A stretch of DNA of 64,000 nt from Streptomyces sp. MP131-18. Its GTDB lineage: Bacteria > Actinomycetota > Actinomycetes > Streptomycetales > Streptomycetaceae. The stretch is from the NCBI RefSeq assembly GCF_001984575.1, contig NZ_LZNS01000001.1:3531881-3595880 (forward strand). Direction: 5' to 3'. Under the pieces are notes generated by a model that ran no database searches, had not been told where the DNA came from, and saw only the letters and a list, made by a program, of their open reading frames with translations. Shown piece by piece: positions 1 to 8,073 of the stretch. Numbering within the stretch: position 1 is the stretch's first letter; the number at the start of each line of letters is the position of its first letter. Position numbers and translations under genes: made by a program.

Positions 1-3000
1 GGCCGTCGATCCGCGAGGTGTAGTTGCCGAAGTAGGCGAAGCTCGCGAACCGCGAGCCCGCCGCCGAACTGTCCGCGCGGAAGCCGACGTCGGTGTTCTC
101 CTGGCCCTCCGGCGCGTGGAAGCGGGTGTACCAGACCCCCGCGCCCACGACCTCCACGGGCTCGCCGTACACCTGGAACTTGGCGGATGTCCGGTAGTCC
201 CCGGGCGGCAGGTAGACGCCGGTCAGTGTGCCGGTCTCGTCCATCCGGACCCGGTCGAGAGCCGCCTGTACGTCCTGCTGGCCGAAGCCGGCCGGCTCGG
301 TGTAGCGGGCCGGGTCCGGGTTGGCGGCGGGCGCGACCTGCTCCAGGTTGATGAAGTCGATCGCGTACTCGGTGGTGTTGGCCGCGTCCTTCTGGAGCCG
401 GATCGTGCTGCCGGCCGGGACCGTCCCGTCCAGCATCAGGTGCGCCTCGTCGTAGATGTGCCGGGGCCCGCCGAGGCCGGGCGAGTTGCCGGGGCTCGCC
501 TCGGCCCCGTACAGCCAGGCGTAGCGCGAGGTGAGGTCGAGCGCCTGCCGGAACTCGCCGTCCACGTAGACGTTCAGGGTGCTGTCGATGCCGCCGCCGC
601 CGGGCGCGTCGGGGATCGAGAAACGCGTCACCAGCGTGTTGGTGTCGGCGCGCGTGGTGAACTCGACGTACTCGCCGGTCTCGTCGAGCGTGACCGCGCG
701 CCGCCCCGACGCCTCGCCCGCCAGGTCGCCGACGTCGCGGTTGGGCCCGACGACCGTGGCGCCGCCGCCGGTTTCCGCGTCCTCCGCCTCGTACATCGCG
801 TACGGCATCTGGGCGCCGCGGCCGACGGACAGCGGCCGGGTGCCGGTGTTGTTCCCCCGCTTGGCCGGGATCTCGTTGGCGTCCGGCGCGACGGTGGCCG
901 TCGCGGTGTACGTGCCGTCCGCGGCCGTCCACGAGCCGAGGCCGATGGCGGAGGTCGCGTCCCCGGCCGCCAGCACGCCGTCATGGCGGCCGGTGAGGGT
1001 CGCCACCTCGGCGCCGCCGCCGTCGGTCAGCGTGAGCGTGATGTCGTGCGCCCCCGCGGCGGAGTCCAGGGAGCCGCGGTTCTCCAGGCGGACGGAGAAG
1101 CCGACCTCGTCGCCGCCGGCCGGGTTGGACGGGTCCCAGGCCACCGAGGAGACGACCAGGTCGGAGCTGGGCACCGGCTCCACCACGACCGGCTCTGCGC
1201 TTTCGTGCGCGTTGTTGGTCTCGTCCTGCTCGACGACCGTGTCCGCCGGGTCGACGATGGCGCCCACGGTGTGGCTGCCGGCCGCGTGCACGCCGGTGTC
1301 CGCGGTGACGGTGGCGGTGGCGCCCGGCTCCAGCGCGGGCACCTCGCCGGTGGCACGTTCCTCGCCGTCGACGAGGAAGGTCACCTCGGTCGCCGCGGAG
1401 GCGGCGGGGCCGCCGTTGCGGACCAGGGCCGCCAGGATCAGCGGGTCCGACTCCAGCGGGTCCTGCGGCTCGGCCGTCACCGAGACGACCGAGAGGTCCG
1501 GATTCGGCGCGGGCACGCCCAGCACCCTCAGCTCCGCGACCTGCCCGCCCGGCGCGCCGGTGTTGGCGGTGAACGCCACCTGCACGTCGGCGGCCCTGCC
1601 CTCGACGGGGATGGTGACCGCGTTGCCGGTGGACGGCGAGAAGTCGTAGTCCCGCGCGGCCACCAGGCTGGTGTAGGAGGCGGCGCCCCGGGCGCGGCCG
1701 AGTACCTCGATGCGCTGGGTGCGGTCGCCCCAGACGCCGTCGGGGTTCAGCTGGACGACGACCGAGGAGAGGTCGGCCTCTGCGCCGAGTTCGACGGAGA
1801 GCCGGGCCGGGTAGGCGCCGGGGGCGCTCTCCCAGTACGTCGACCGGTCGCCGTCGTTGGCGTGCCCGGCCACGAAGTCGTGAACGTGCGAGGTGGCGCC
1901 GATGGGCTTGCCCCCGGCCAGTTCGACGGCCTCCTGCGGCTCCTCGCCGCTGCCGCGGCGCGTCACTCTCTCGCTGTCGGCCGACTGGTTGCCGGCCGCG
2001 TCGCGCGCCCGTACGACGTACTCGACGTCCGTGTGCGTGGGCTGCGTGTCGGTGAACGTGGTGACGTCGCCCGCCACGCTGCTGCGCAGCACGCCGTCCG
2101 CGTAGATGTCGTAGCCGGTGACGCCGGTGTCGTCGGTGGCCGCGCGCCAGGTGAGCCGGACCGTGCCGGGCTCCGGCTCGGCGAGGGCGAGCCCGGTGGG
2201 TGCGGTCGGCGCCCGGGTGTCCCCCGACTGCGGTCCGTAGATCTCCAGTTCCGACAGCTGGCCCGCGTCCTGGACGGTGTTGCCGGTGAAGGCGACCCGC
2301 AGGTGTCTGGCGGTGGTGCTGTCGAAGGACAGCGTCACGGTGTTGCCGCCCGCGGCCGCGTCGAAGAGGTGGTCCTCCTGGGGCGTCAGCTCGGTGAAGT
2401 CCTCCCCGTTGTCGCTCGACTTCAGGGACAGGGTCTGCGTGCGCGGCTCCCAGTCGCCGGGGAGGCGCAGCACGACGGTGCTGACGGGGACGGCCGCGCC
2501 GAGGTCGGCCTCGATCCACTGCGGCAGGGCGTGGTTGTCGCTCTCCCAGTACGTGCCGCCGTCGCCGTCCCCCGCGTTCCGTGCGGTGTGGCCCTGGGTG
2601 TGGCTGCTCGCGGTGAACGCGGCCCCGCGCGCCAGGTTCTCCCCGGGCCCGTCCGCGGCGCCCACCGCCAGCTCGGCCAACTGGGCGGCGTCCGCGCCGC
2701 TGTTGGCGGTGATGTCGATGCGGACCCAGCGGGTCATGACGTCCGGGAGCGGGATCGTGACCGTGTTGCCGGAGCCGGGGTCGAAGGTATGGGTGGCGGC
2801 GCCGGTCAGGGTGGTGAAGCCGGTCCCGTCCCTGCTGCCCTGCACGGCCAGGGTCTGCTGCCTCGCGTCCCAGTCGGCGGGGAGCTTCAGCACGACCTCG
2901 TCGATGCGGGTGGCATCCCCGAGGTCGATCTGCACCCACTGCGGGAAGTCGCCTTCCGCGCCCTGCCAGTAGGTGTCCGTGTCGCCGTCGGTGATGTGCG

Positions 3001-3172
3001 CCGCGGCGTGCCCGCCGTCGGTGCTGCCGGCCGTGGCCGGGGCGCCGGCGGCCGGTCCGTCGTCGGGTGCCGCCACGGCAACGGCTGCCGGTCCGCCCAG
3101 CGTGACGAGCAGGGCGGTCAGGACCGCGACCGGGGTGCGTGCCCTGAAACGTCGACGTCTCAGCTGTCTCAT
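1..3172 (-). CDS. Secreted modular carbohydrate-active protein, N-terminal part (GH87/alpha-1,3-glucanase-like); partial
   Basis: The window holds the first ~1057 codons; the 3' end lies beyond base 1. A signal peptide (residues ~1-34: RRRR, hydrophobic core, AVA-AP cut) indicates export. In order I see two F5/8 type C (discoidin) domains (~45-180 and 185-315), a fibronectin type III domain (~320-405), a third discoidin domain (~420-545), two CARDB-like beta-sandwiches (~555-655, 668-780), a CBM35/CBM6-like module starting YEAEDAE (~790-950), and the start of a right-handed beta-helix-type region (YTEPAGFGQQDV, ~955). This layout recalls bacterial mycodextranases and alpha-1,3-glucanases (GH87), so degradation of fungal or microbial alpha-glucan is plausible, but the catalytic residues are outside the window. 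Start ATG at 3172 precedes the signal peptide. It is divergent from the lipoprotein at 3596. The export and domain order are firm; the substrate is inference. Confidence 0.75.
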   Translation of the reverse strand, partial: MRQLRRRRFRARTPVAVLTALLVTLGGPAAVAVAAPDDGPAAGAPATAGSTDGGHAAAHITDGDTDTYWQGAEGDFPQWVQIDLGDATRIDEVVLKLPADWDARQQTLAVQGSRDGTGFTTLTGAATHTFDPGSGNTVTIPLPDVMTRWVRIDITANSGADAAQLAELAVGAADGPGENLARGAAFTASSHTQGHTARNAGDGDGGTYWESDNHALPQWIEADLGAAVPVSTVVLRLPGDWEPRTQTLSLKSSDNGEDFTELTPQEDHLFDAAAGGNTVTLSFDSTTARHLRVAFTGNTVQDAGQLSELEIYGPQSGDTRAPTAPTGLALAEPEPGTVRLTWRAATDDTGVTGYDIYADGVLRSSVAGDVTTFTDTQPTHTDVEYVVRARDAAGNQSADSERVTRRGSGEEPQEAVELAGGKPIGATSHVHDFVAGHANDGDRSTYWESAPGAYPARLSVELGAEADLSSVVVQLNPDGVWGDRTQRIEVLGRARGAASYTSLVAARDYDFSPSTGNAVTIPVEGRAADVQVAFTANTGAPGGQVAELRVLGVPAPNPDLSVVSVTAEPQDPLESDPLILAALVRNGGPAASAATEVTFLVDGEERATGEVPALEPGATATVTADTGVHAAGSHTVGAIVDPADTVVEQDETNNAHESAEPVVVEPVPSSDLVVSSVAWDPSNPAGGDEVGFSVRLENRGSLDSAAGAHDITLTLTDGGGAEVATLTGRHDGVLAAGDATSAIGLGSWTAADGTYTATATVAPDANEIPAKRGNNTGTRPLSVGRGAQMPYAMYEAEDAETGGGATVVGPNRDVGDLAGEASGRRAVTLDETGEYVEFTTRADTNTLVTRFSIPDAPGGGGIDSTLNVYVDGEFRQALDLTSRYAWLYGAEASPGNSPGLGGPRHIYDEAHLMLDGTVPAGSTIRLQKDAANTTEYAIDFINLEQVAPAANPDPARYTEPAGFGQQDVQAALDRVRMDETGTLTGVYLPPGDYRTSAKFQVYGEPVEVVGAGVWYTRFHAPEGQENTDVGFRADSSAAGSRFASFAYFGNYTSRIDG

Positions 3173-3595
3173 CTGTCCCCCATCCGATTTCTGCACGAAG
3201 ATGCATGTGATTTTGCGCATTGTCGTCAGAGAGTTGCAGTGCATTGCGAAGGTGTCCACCGGTCGCGCAGGGCCACGGCCGCCGGACGGCGCGGCGCCCG
3301 CGTTCCGTGCACGCAGCACGCAAACCGGCCGCCCGTCGTGAGCTGCGCCTTACGCGCCGCCCCGACGACCGCGGGCGCGCATCCGCAAGCGGCGCAAGCG
3401 ACTTGCGGCAACCGAAGCGGCCGACGCCGCGGTGCCACGCGCCGCCCTCCCGCGCCCCATGGCCCGTTGCTTTGCACTGGCAGGCAGTGATTAAGCTGCT
3501 GATCACGGCGGAAGTGCCGCACGCGCGGTGCGCGCCCCGCCGGCTTGCTGATGCGCAATGCACAGCGCGGAAGAATTGCTGCCACCGGAGTTGTG
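3173..3595. promoter_or_regulatory. Divergent intergenic region with an inverted decamer pair
   Basis: This 423-bp gap separates two divergent genes and contains no convincing gene. The decamer GTGCATTGCG at 3239-3248 recurs in inverted orientation (CGCAATGCAC) at 3554-3563. One copy lies 66 nt upstream of the minus-strand start and the other 32 nt upstream of the plus-strand lipoprotein start, so both could bind the same regulator. The 3190-3250 stretch is also clearly lower in GC than its surroundings, as expected for a promoter. No -10/-35 pair is convincing. Confidence 0.35.
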
Positions 3596-4684
3596 ATGCG
3601 GGTACCCAGAGGAATTGTCGGAGTCGTGGGCGCCGGAGCGCTCCTGCTGATATCCGGTTGTTCGGACGACAGCGGAAGCGGGGAGGGAGGCGGCGAGGAG
3701 TCCGCGGCGACCACCGGGGACGGCGGCGCGGCGGCCGAGCCCACCGCCCTGGCCCTGGACACCACCACGCAGAGCAGCACGTGGACGGACGACTCCGACG
3801 CGGCCCACGACGTGGAGATCACGCCGGTGGGCCTCGCCCGCGGCGACGCCGCCGACCTGGAGCGGATTCAACTCCCCGACGACATGGAGGGGCTGGTCCC
3901 CTACTACCTGACCGTCAGCTACACGCCCACCGGAGCGGCGCTGCCGGAGGGCGACCTCGACGGCTTCAACGTCGTCGGCGCCGACGGCTGGGCGGGCGAG
4001 CGGATGACCGTGATGAGCGGCTTCTCCTACGACGGCGCCGAATCCCCGCTGCCCGCGGCGTGCGACGCCGAGGCTCCCGAGCGGATCGCCGCGGGCGAGG
4101 CCGTCGAGGTCTGCCAGATCCACATGGTGCCCCCGGGCCTGGCGCCCGCCACCGTGTCCTACGTGGACGACGGGACCGGGCCGCTGCTGTGGCCCGTCGA
4201 GGCGTCCGAGCCCGAGGGCGGCGAGGGCAGCGCCGTCCTGCCCGCGGGCGAATCCGTCGACACCGCCTGGCAGAACTCCGACGAGCAGGACATCCCGCTG
4301 AACGTCACCCCCGTCGGCGTCACCGCGGGCAGCGCGGCCGACCTGAGCGACTGGGACGTCGACACCGAGGGCAAGGTGCCCTACTACGTCACCTTCGAGT
4401 ACCGGAACGACAGCCCGGAGCTCGACCTCTACCCGGATATGCAGGAGAACGTGGAGCTGCGCACCGCGAGCGGTCAGGAGGCGACCAAGGTGCTCCTGCT
4501 CGACGTGTACGGCCGCGAGGTCGAGCAGTGCCCGGCCCGGGTCCCGGACGAGATGGCGGCGCCGGGCGCGACGGTCACCCAGTGCTCCATCCACATGCTC
4601 CAGGAGGGCGACGTCCCCGCCTCCCTGTCGTTCGGGCCGCGCGGCGCCGACCACGTCTACTGGTACGCGCCGGAAGCCGGTTAG
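3596..4684 (+). CDS. Lipoprotein with two tandem homologous halves, unknown function
   Basis: The preferred start is ATG 3596, with GGAG at 3587-3590. It gives a 362-residue protein that begins directly with a lipoprotein signal peptide (MRVPRG, hydrophobic stretch, lipobox LISGC), so it should be lipid-anchored on the outer membrane face. Starts further upstream (TTG 3545, ATG 3551) would put 15 or more residues before the signal peptide. After an acidic Gly/Ser linker come two similar halves. The first has DVEITPVGLARGDAADL, then VPYYLTVSY, then VCQIHMVPPG; the second has LNVTPVGVTAGSAADL, VPYYVTFEY and TQCSIHMLQEG. The shared (C)xIHM near each end points to an internal duplication of one beta-rich domain, with a Cys in each half. 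I do not recognise the family. No enzyme motif is visible. Confidence 0.8.
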   Translation: MRVPRGIVGVVGAGALLLISGCSDDSGSGEGGGEESAATTGDGGAAAEPTALALDTTTQSSTWTDDSDAAHDVEITPVGLARGDAADLERIQLPDDMEGLVPYYLTVSYTPTGAALPEGDLDGFNVVGADGWAGERMTVMSGFSYDGAESPLPAACDAEAPERIAAGEAVEVCQIHMVPPGLAPATVSYVDDGTGPLLWPVEASEPEGGEGSAVLPAGESVDTAWQNSDEQDIPLNVTPVGVTAGSAADLSDWDVDTEGKVPYYVTFEYRNDSPELDLYPDMQENVELRTASGQEATKVLLLDVYGREVEQCPARVPDEMAAPGATVTQCSIHMLQEGDVPASLSFGPRGADHVYWYAPEAG

Positions 4685-4980
4685 GCCGCCGCTGTTCAAC
4701 CGCGGACCCGCCGCAGTTGAGCGCCCGCCCCGCGCCGCCCGCGCGCCCACCCACCGGGCGGCGCGGTTCCGTGCGCAAACGCCTGAGCTGCGCGCGGAGC
4801 GCATCCCGGCCCAACGCAAGGGCGTTCACGCCATCTTGAACACGGGGGCGCCGAAGGGCGCGCAGCACGGCGGAAGAAGCCGAGCTCCCCGACGTCCGGG
4901 CAGGTCAGCGGCACCCTGCCGAGACGCGGAGCCGTTGTGACGATTCTGGGACAGGGTTGTGGACACCCGTCTGTGGCCTT

Positions 4981-4996
4981 GCCGGACGGGTCCGGC
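4981..4996. promoter_or_regulatory. Perfect inverted repeat upstream of the T7SS operon
   Basis: GCCGGAC and GTCCGGC arms of 7 bp are separated by GG, 77 bp before the first T7SS start codon. There is no T-run, so an operator is more likely than a terminator. The rest of the 4685-5072 gap holds no gene I can support; the promoter of the T7SS operon is expected here. Confidence 0.35.
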
Positions 4997-5072
4997 CACT
5001 ATGGAAAACACCCGGAAGGCGCCCGTGGGCGGGCCGCCGGCAAACATGACGGAGCGGAAATGAGGAGCAGCG

Positions 5073-5417
5073 ATGAGTAGCGATGAGGTCAAGCTCTCAC
5101 CCGAGGAAGTCGACCGGGTTCAAGGCATCATCAACCAGGCCTACACCGACATGGAGGGCGTCGCACTCGGCATCGGCGGGCACGGCGCGAACGTCAGCAC
5201 GGCCTACAACGGCTCCGGCACCGGCCGGGCGGTGGAGAACTACGAGGACCTCGGCCGCGCCGGGCAGGCGCTGGCCGAAGCGCTGGACGGACTGTCGATG
5301 GACCTCGGCCTGACGGCCAACACGGGCCGCGAGACGGACCTGGACGCACAGAACGTGCTGAACAACGTCCAGATGCAGGGCCCGACGCCGGACGCGGGCA
5401 TCGCCGCCCGCATCTGA
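5073..5417 (+). CDS. Small T7SS-associated protein (EspC/WXG100-like helical substrate candidate)
   Basis: This 114-residue acidic protein has no signal peptide and is predicted mostly helical (SPEEVDRVQGIINQAYTDM, then a Gly-rich turn, then YEDLGRAGQALAEALDGL). Size, helix-turn-helix layout and position as first gene of an ESX locus fit a WXG100 or EspC-type substrate or chaperone partner, although no WxG motif is present. Its C-terminal part (D-D-A-N-V near 88-95, end AGIAARI) resembles the end of the product at 7671 (DTDAEAGYVL, end DIADRI), so the two look like paralogues. Start ATG 5073 has a GAGGAG ribosome site at 5062-5067. Probably co-transcribed with the following secretion genes. 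Confidence 0.7.
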   Translation: MSSDEVKLSPEEVDRVQGIINQAYTDMEGVALGIGGHGANVSTAYNGSGTGRAVENYEDLGRAGQALAEALDGLSMDLGLTANTGRETDLDAQNVLNNVQMQGPTPDAGIAARI

Positions 5418-5459
5418 CCGTCACGACGCCACGTACCGCGAGACCGAAGGGGCAGGACC

Positions 5460-5774
5460 ATGAGCGGGGACACGATCCGTTTCGGCAACGAGGCGCTGGA
5501 CGGCATCCAGTCGCAGACCGTTGGCCAGCAGGAGCAGTACACCGAGATCTGGGACCGCGTGCACACGCAGCTGATGAACCTGGTCGAGCAGGGCCTGGTG
5601 GACGCCGCGATCGGCGAGGTTCTGAACGAACGCGACGCGCAGTTCCGGCGCGAGGCCGGCGGCTTCGACGACAGCGTGAACTCGCAGAACCGCGCGATGC
5701 GCGACGTCCAGATGATCGGCAACGAGGGCGGTCGCGCGATGATCAACGCCGCCTCGGGCGGCGGCGGGCGCTGA
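5460..5774 (+). CDS. WXG100-like small protein
   Basis: A 104-residue helical protein lying 42 nt after the previous gene. Tyr-Thr-Glu-Ile-Trp-Asp-Arg at ~27-33 occupies the place of the WxG turn in WXG100 proteins (WDR instead of WxG), between two amphipathic helices (ALDGIQSQTVGQQEQY and RVHTQLMNLVEQGLVDAAIGEVL). A flexible Gly-rich tail ends the protein. In the family, such proteins form antiparallel helical hairpin dimers that are recognised by the EccC ATPase. Role as a secreted substrate is inferred from size, fold and location. Confidence 0.7.
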   Translation: MSGDTIRFGNEALDGIQSQTVGQQEQYTEIWDRVHTQLMNLVEQGLVDAAIGEVLNERDAQFRREAGGFDDSVNSQNRAMRDVQMIGNEGGRAMINAASGGGGR

Positions 5775-5840
5775 CCGCAGGCTGCACGGGACGGCGACGA
5801 GACGGCAACAAGACGGTGACGCACAAGGGGAGGACGCGAG

Positions 5841-6224
5841 ATGGGTGACGGGGATCTGGAGCTGAACCCCGGCGCCGCGCGCGATGTGGAGGCGGGCGCC
5901 GGCGGGAGTGACCAACTTGCCGGTATGCGAGCGAAGTTCATCGACATCGCCTCCGCCCAGGGGCTGTTCGGCACTGCTCCGAACGGCGCCGCCGCTGAGG
6001 CGGCGCTGGAATCCGCGGCCGCCGCCATGCTTGACCAGCTGGAGCGGGCCGGCATCTCGATCCAGGACATCAGCACCAGCGCGGGCGAGACCGCGCAGAT
6101 CGCCGACGAGACGGACGACGAGGCCCGGGTCCGCCTCAACAACGCCACCGAGGCCGTCGAGTACATGAACAACTTCCTCCACTCCTCCGGGGGCGGCGGC
6201 GGCGCGTATCTGGAGGTGCAGTGA
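5841..6224 (+). CDS. Small helical T7SS-associated protein
   Basis: This 127-residue protein is Ala-rich and helical (AAAEAALESAAAAMLDQLERAG; ETDDEARVRLNNATEAVEYMNNFL), with a Gly-rich C-terminus ending AYLEVQ. It ends one nucleotide before the larger gene at 6226. This mirrors PE/PPE or WXG100/LXG pairs, where a small helical protein is made with its larger partner. There is no signal peptide and no WxG motif. It is likely a heterodimer partner or co-substrate of the 6226 product; that is inference from spacing and composition. Confidence 0.65.
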   Translation: MGDGDLELNPGAARDVEAGAGGSDQLAGMRAKFIDIASAQGLFGTAPNGAAAEAALESAAAAMLDQLERAGISIQDISTSAGETAQIADETDDEARVRLNNATEAVEYMNNFLHSSGGGGGAYLEVQ

Positions 6225-6225
6225 C

Positions 6226-7605
6226 ATGACGACCGACGGGGACTTCAAGGGCATCGTCGCGGATATCTACAGCGCCGCGCACGTCCGCATCCTCGCCGCG
6301 GCCGGCGCGTGGATCGCGCTGGCCGGCGCGGGCACCTCGGAGGAGGACCGGCTGTCCGGCACTGCCTCCGCGGCGCAGGCCGAGACCGGCGTCGGGCTGA
6401 TCGAGCTGGCGGAGCGCGTCGAGGGCACCGCCTCCTGGGCCGGGGGCGCCGGCGCGGTGGCCCGGCGGATCGCCGAGCAGCTGAGCGTCGCGGGCGAGAG
6501 CTCCGCCAGGGCGACGGAGGAGGCACTCGGTCTTGAGGCCAGGTACGACGAGGCGTCCGAGACGCCCGCGGGTCCTGACGTCGGGATGGCGGCCGTCTCT
6601 GCGGCGGAGCGCCAGCACGAGGAGAAGCAGAAGCTGATCCGCGCCGCCGAGGACGTGCGGGCGCGCCTCGGCGCGACGATCGCGCAGGTGACGGGCGGTG
6701 ACGTGCCCGCGGCGCCGGGGGGCGGCGCGGGCGGCGGCGGAGCCGGTGGGGGCGCGGGCGGCTCGGGTGGCGCGGGGTCCGGCGGCGGGGGCGCCGCGGG
6801 CGCGGGCGCGGCCGGTTCCGCGGGCGCCGCGGGGCACGGCGGCTCCGGCACGCTGGTCCAGGCGGCCAACGGCGCGCACGTCGGCGTCGGCGATTACCCC
6901 TACTCGCGCGTACTCGGCCCCGACCAGGGCGACTTCGCCGGCTGGGTGCAGAGTCCGGGCACCGGCTTCCTCGTGGACCCGGCCACCGGCCGGGAGTTCG
7001 ACACCGTGACGGGCCGCTGGATCGACCCGGTCACCGGGCAGCCGTTCGGCGAGGTCACCGAGTACGCGACGCGGTACTCCGGCCTCGGCACCGGCCCCGG
7101 CACGATCGCGGCCGGCTTCGGAACGGCCGGGGCGGGCGCGATCGGCGCGGGCGGCACGGCGGCTGGCCTGGCCGGCCTGTACGGCGGGATGATGCCGCCG
7201 AGCGTCGGCCACACCGGCCCCGCGCGCGGTCAGATGGTGCAGCAGGCGACGCGCAACCTCCACATGCGGGCCACGGTCGCCGGCCGGTTCGCGCTGCACG
7301 AAGCGGCCCAGGGCGGGCGGCCGTTCACGCCGCCGCCCGGTGCGGCGGCCTCGCGCGCCGGCGGCACCGGCCGGGGCGGCGCGGCCGGGCGCAGGGCGAC
7401 GGCCGAGTCGCCCGGCGCGGTGCGGGCGCGGCCCAGGGACGCGGCGGCGCGGCTGGCCGGCGGCCCGCCGCCCGCGGCGGCGGCCGCGCGGACGCGGGAC
7501 CGTGCGGAGGAGCGGACCCGCTACCACCGGCCCACCGAGCTGACCGAGGACCCGAGTGTGTGGGCGTCCGGCCGGAAGGCCGGGCCCGGTGTGCTCGGGG
7601 AGTGA
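6226..7605 (+). CDS. PPE/EspB-like T7SS substrate with Gly-rich hinge
   Basis: A 459-residue protein. Residues ~1-160 form a long helical region (ADIYSAAHVRILAAAGAWIALAGAG; SAAERQHEEKQKLIRAAEDVRARL) as in PPE and EspB proteins. A nearly pure Gly/Ala segment follows (~163-205), then a beta-type stretch with DPATGREFDTVTGRWIDPV, then a Gly/Ala-rich hydrophobic section (~280-330). The tail ends LTEDPSVWASG. An acidic-xx-xx-Trp tail is common in actinobacterial PPE-like substrates. Start ATG 6226 is one nucleotide after the previous stop, so translation is probably coupled. Secretion by the adjacent machinery is inferred. No enzymatic domain is recognisable. Confidence 0.7.
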   Translation: MTTDGDFKGIVADIYSAAHVRILAAAGAWIALAGAGTSEEDRLSGTASAAQAETGVGLIELAERVEGTASWAGGAGAVARRIAEQLSVAGESSARATEEALGLEARYDEASETPAGPDVGMAAVSAAERQHEEKQKLIRAAEDVRARLGATIAQVTGGDVPAAPGGGAGGGGAGGGAGGSGGAGSGGGGAAGAGAAGSAGAAGHGGSGTLVQAANGAHVGVGDYPYSRVLGPDQGDFAGWVQSPGTGFLVDPATGREFDTVTGRWIDPVTGQPFGEVTEYATRYSGLGTGPGTIAAGFGTAGAGAIGAGGTAAGLAGLYGGMMPPSVGHTGPARGQMVQQATRNLHMRATVAGRFALHEAAQGGRPFTPPPGAAASRAGGTGRGGAAGRRATAESPGAVRARPRDAAARLAGGPPPAAAAARTRDRAEERTRYHRPTELTEDPSVWASGRKAGPGVLGE

Positions 7606-7670
7606 CCGGCCGTCCGGTGCCGTGCCGCGGCACCGGGGGCAGTGACCAGGGGGGACCGAAGGAGGACCTG

Positions 7671-8018
7671 ATGGCAGACGACGCGACCGAGTACCTTCCC
7701 GAAGAGTTCCGCACCAGCGCGGGGCACCACGACGAGTCCGCCGAGGTCGCGGGCGGCCTGGCCCGCCGCGTCGGCAACGCGTCGCCCGCCGCCACCCACT
7801 TCGGCGGGTCCGGCGCCGCCGGTTTCAGCTCCTCGCTGAACACGGCGGCGGGCGACCGGTCCCGCGCGGCGCAGCGCGTGCAGGACACGCGCGGCGAGAT
7901 CGCGACGGGCGCGGTGACCGCGGGCAACATCGGCGACGACACCGACGCCGAGGCCGGATACGTCCTCGGCGGCGCCCAGTTGACCGATGTGGGCCGCGAT
8001 ATCGCCGACCGCATCTGA
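7671..8018 (+). CDS. Small T7SS-associated protein, paralogue of the 5073 product
   Basis: Start ATG 7671 is set by a strong GGAGG at 7661-7665; codons upstream in the same frame are unlikely to be translated. The 115-residue product has two helical stretches around a Gly-Ser-Gly turn (ATHFGGSGAAGFSSSL) and ends in ADRI. The layout and C-terminus match the 114-residue protein at 5073. No WxG motif. It is probably a small secreted or chaperone protein acting with the large protein encoded next, 55 nt downstream. Confidence 0.7.
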   Translation: MADDATEYLPEEFRTSAGHHDESAEVAGGLARRVGNASPAATHFGGSGAAGFSSSLNTAAGDRSRAAQRVQDTRGEIATGAVTAGNIGDDTDAEAGYVLGGAQLTDVGRDIADRI

Positions 8019-8073
8019 TTCCTCTTTCCTGGAATTCCCGTGCGCCGGGATTCCCCTGCCCCGGAGCTCAGCC

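Noticed and set aside
116..3490. A long plus-strand open frame over the first 3.4 kb
   Set aside because: Its composition is a GC shadow (Gly/Val/Arg-rich without domains); the opposite strand has a signal peptide and a clear domain series.
4685..5072. Small genes in the gap before the T7SS operon
   Set aside because: Several short frames exist on the minus strand, but none has a ribosome site with acceptable codon bias or a recognisable product.
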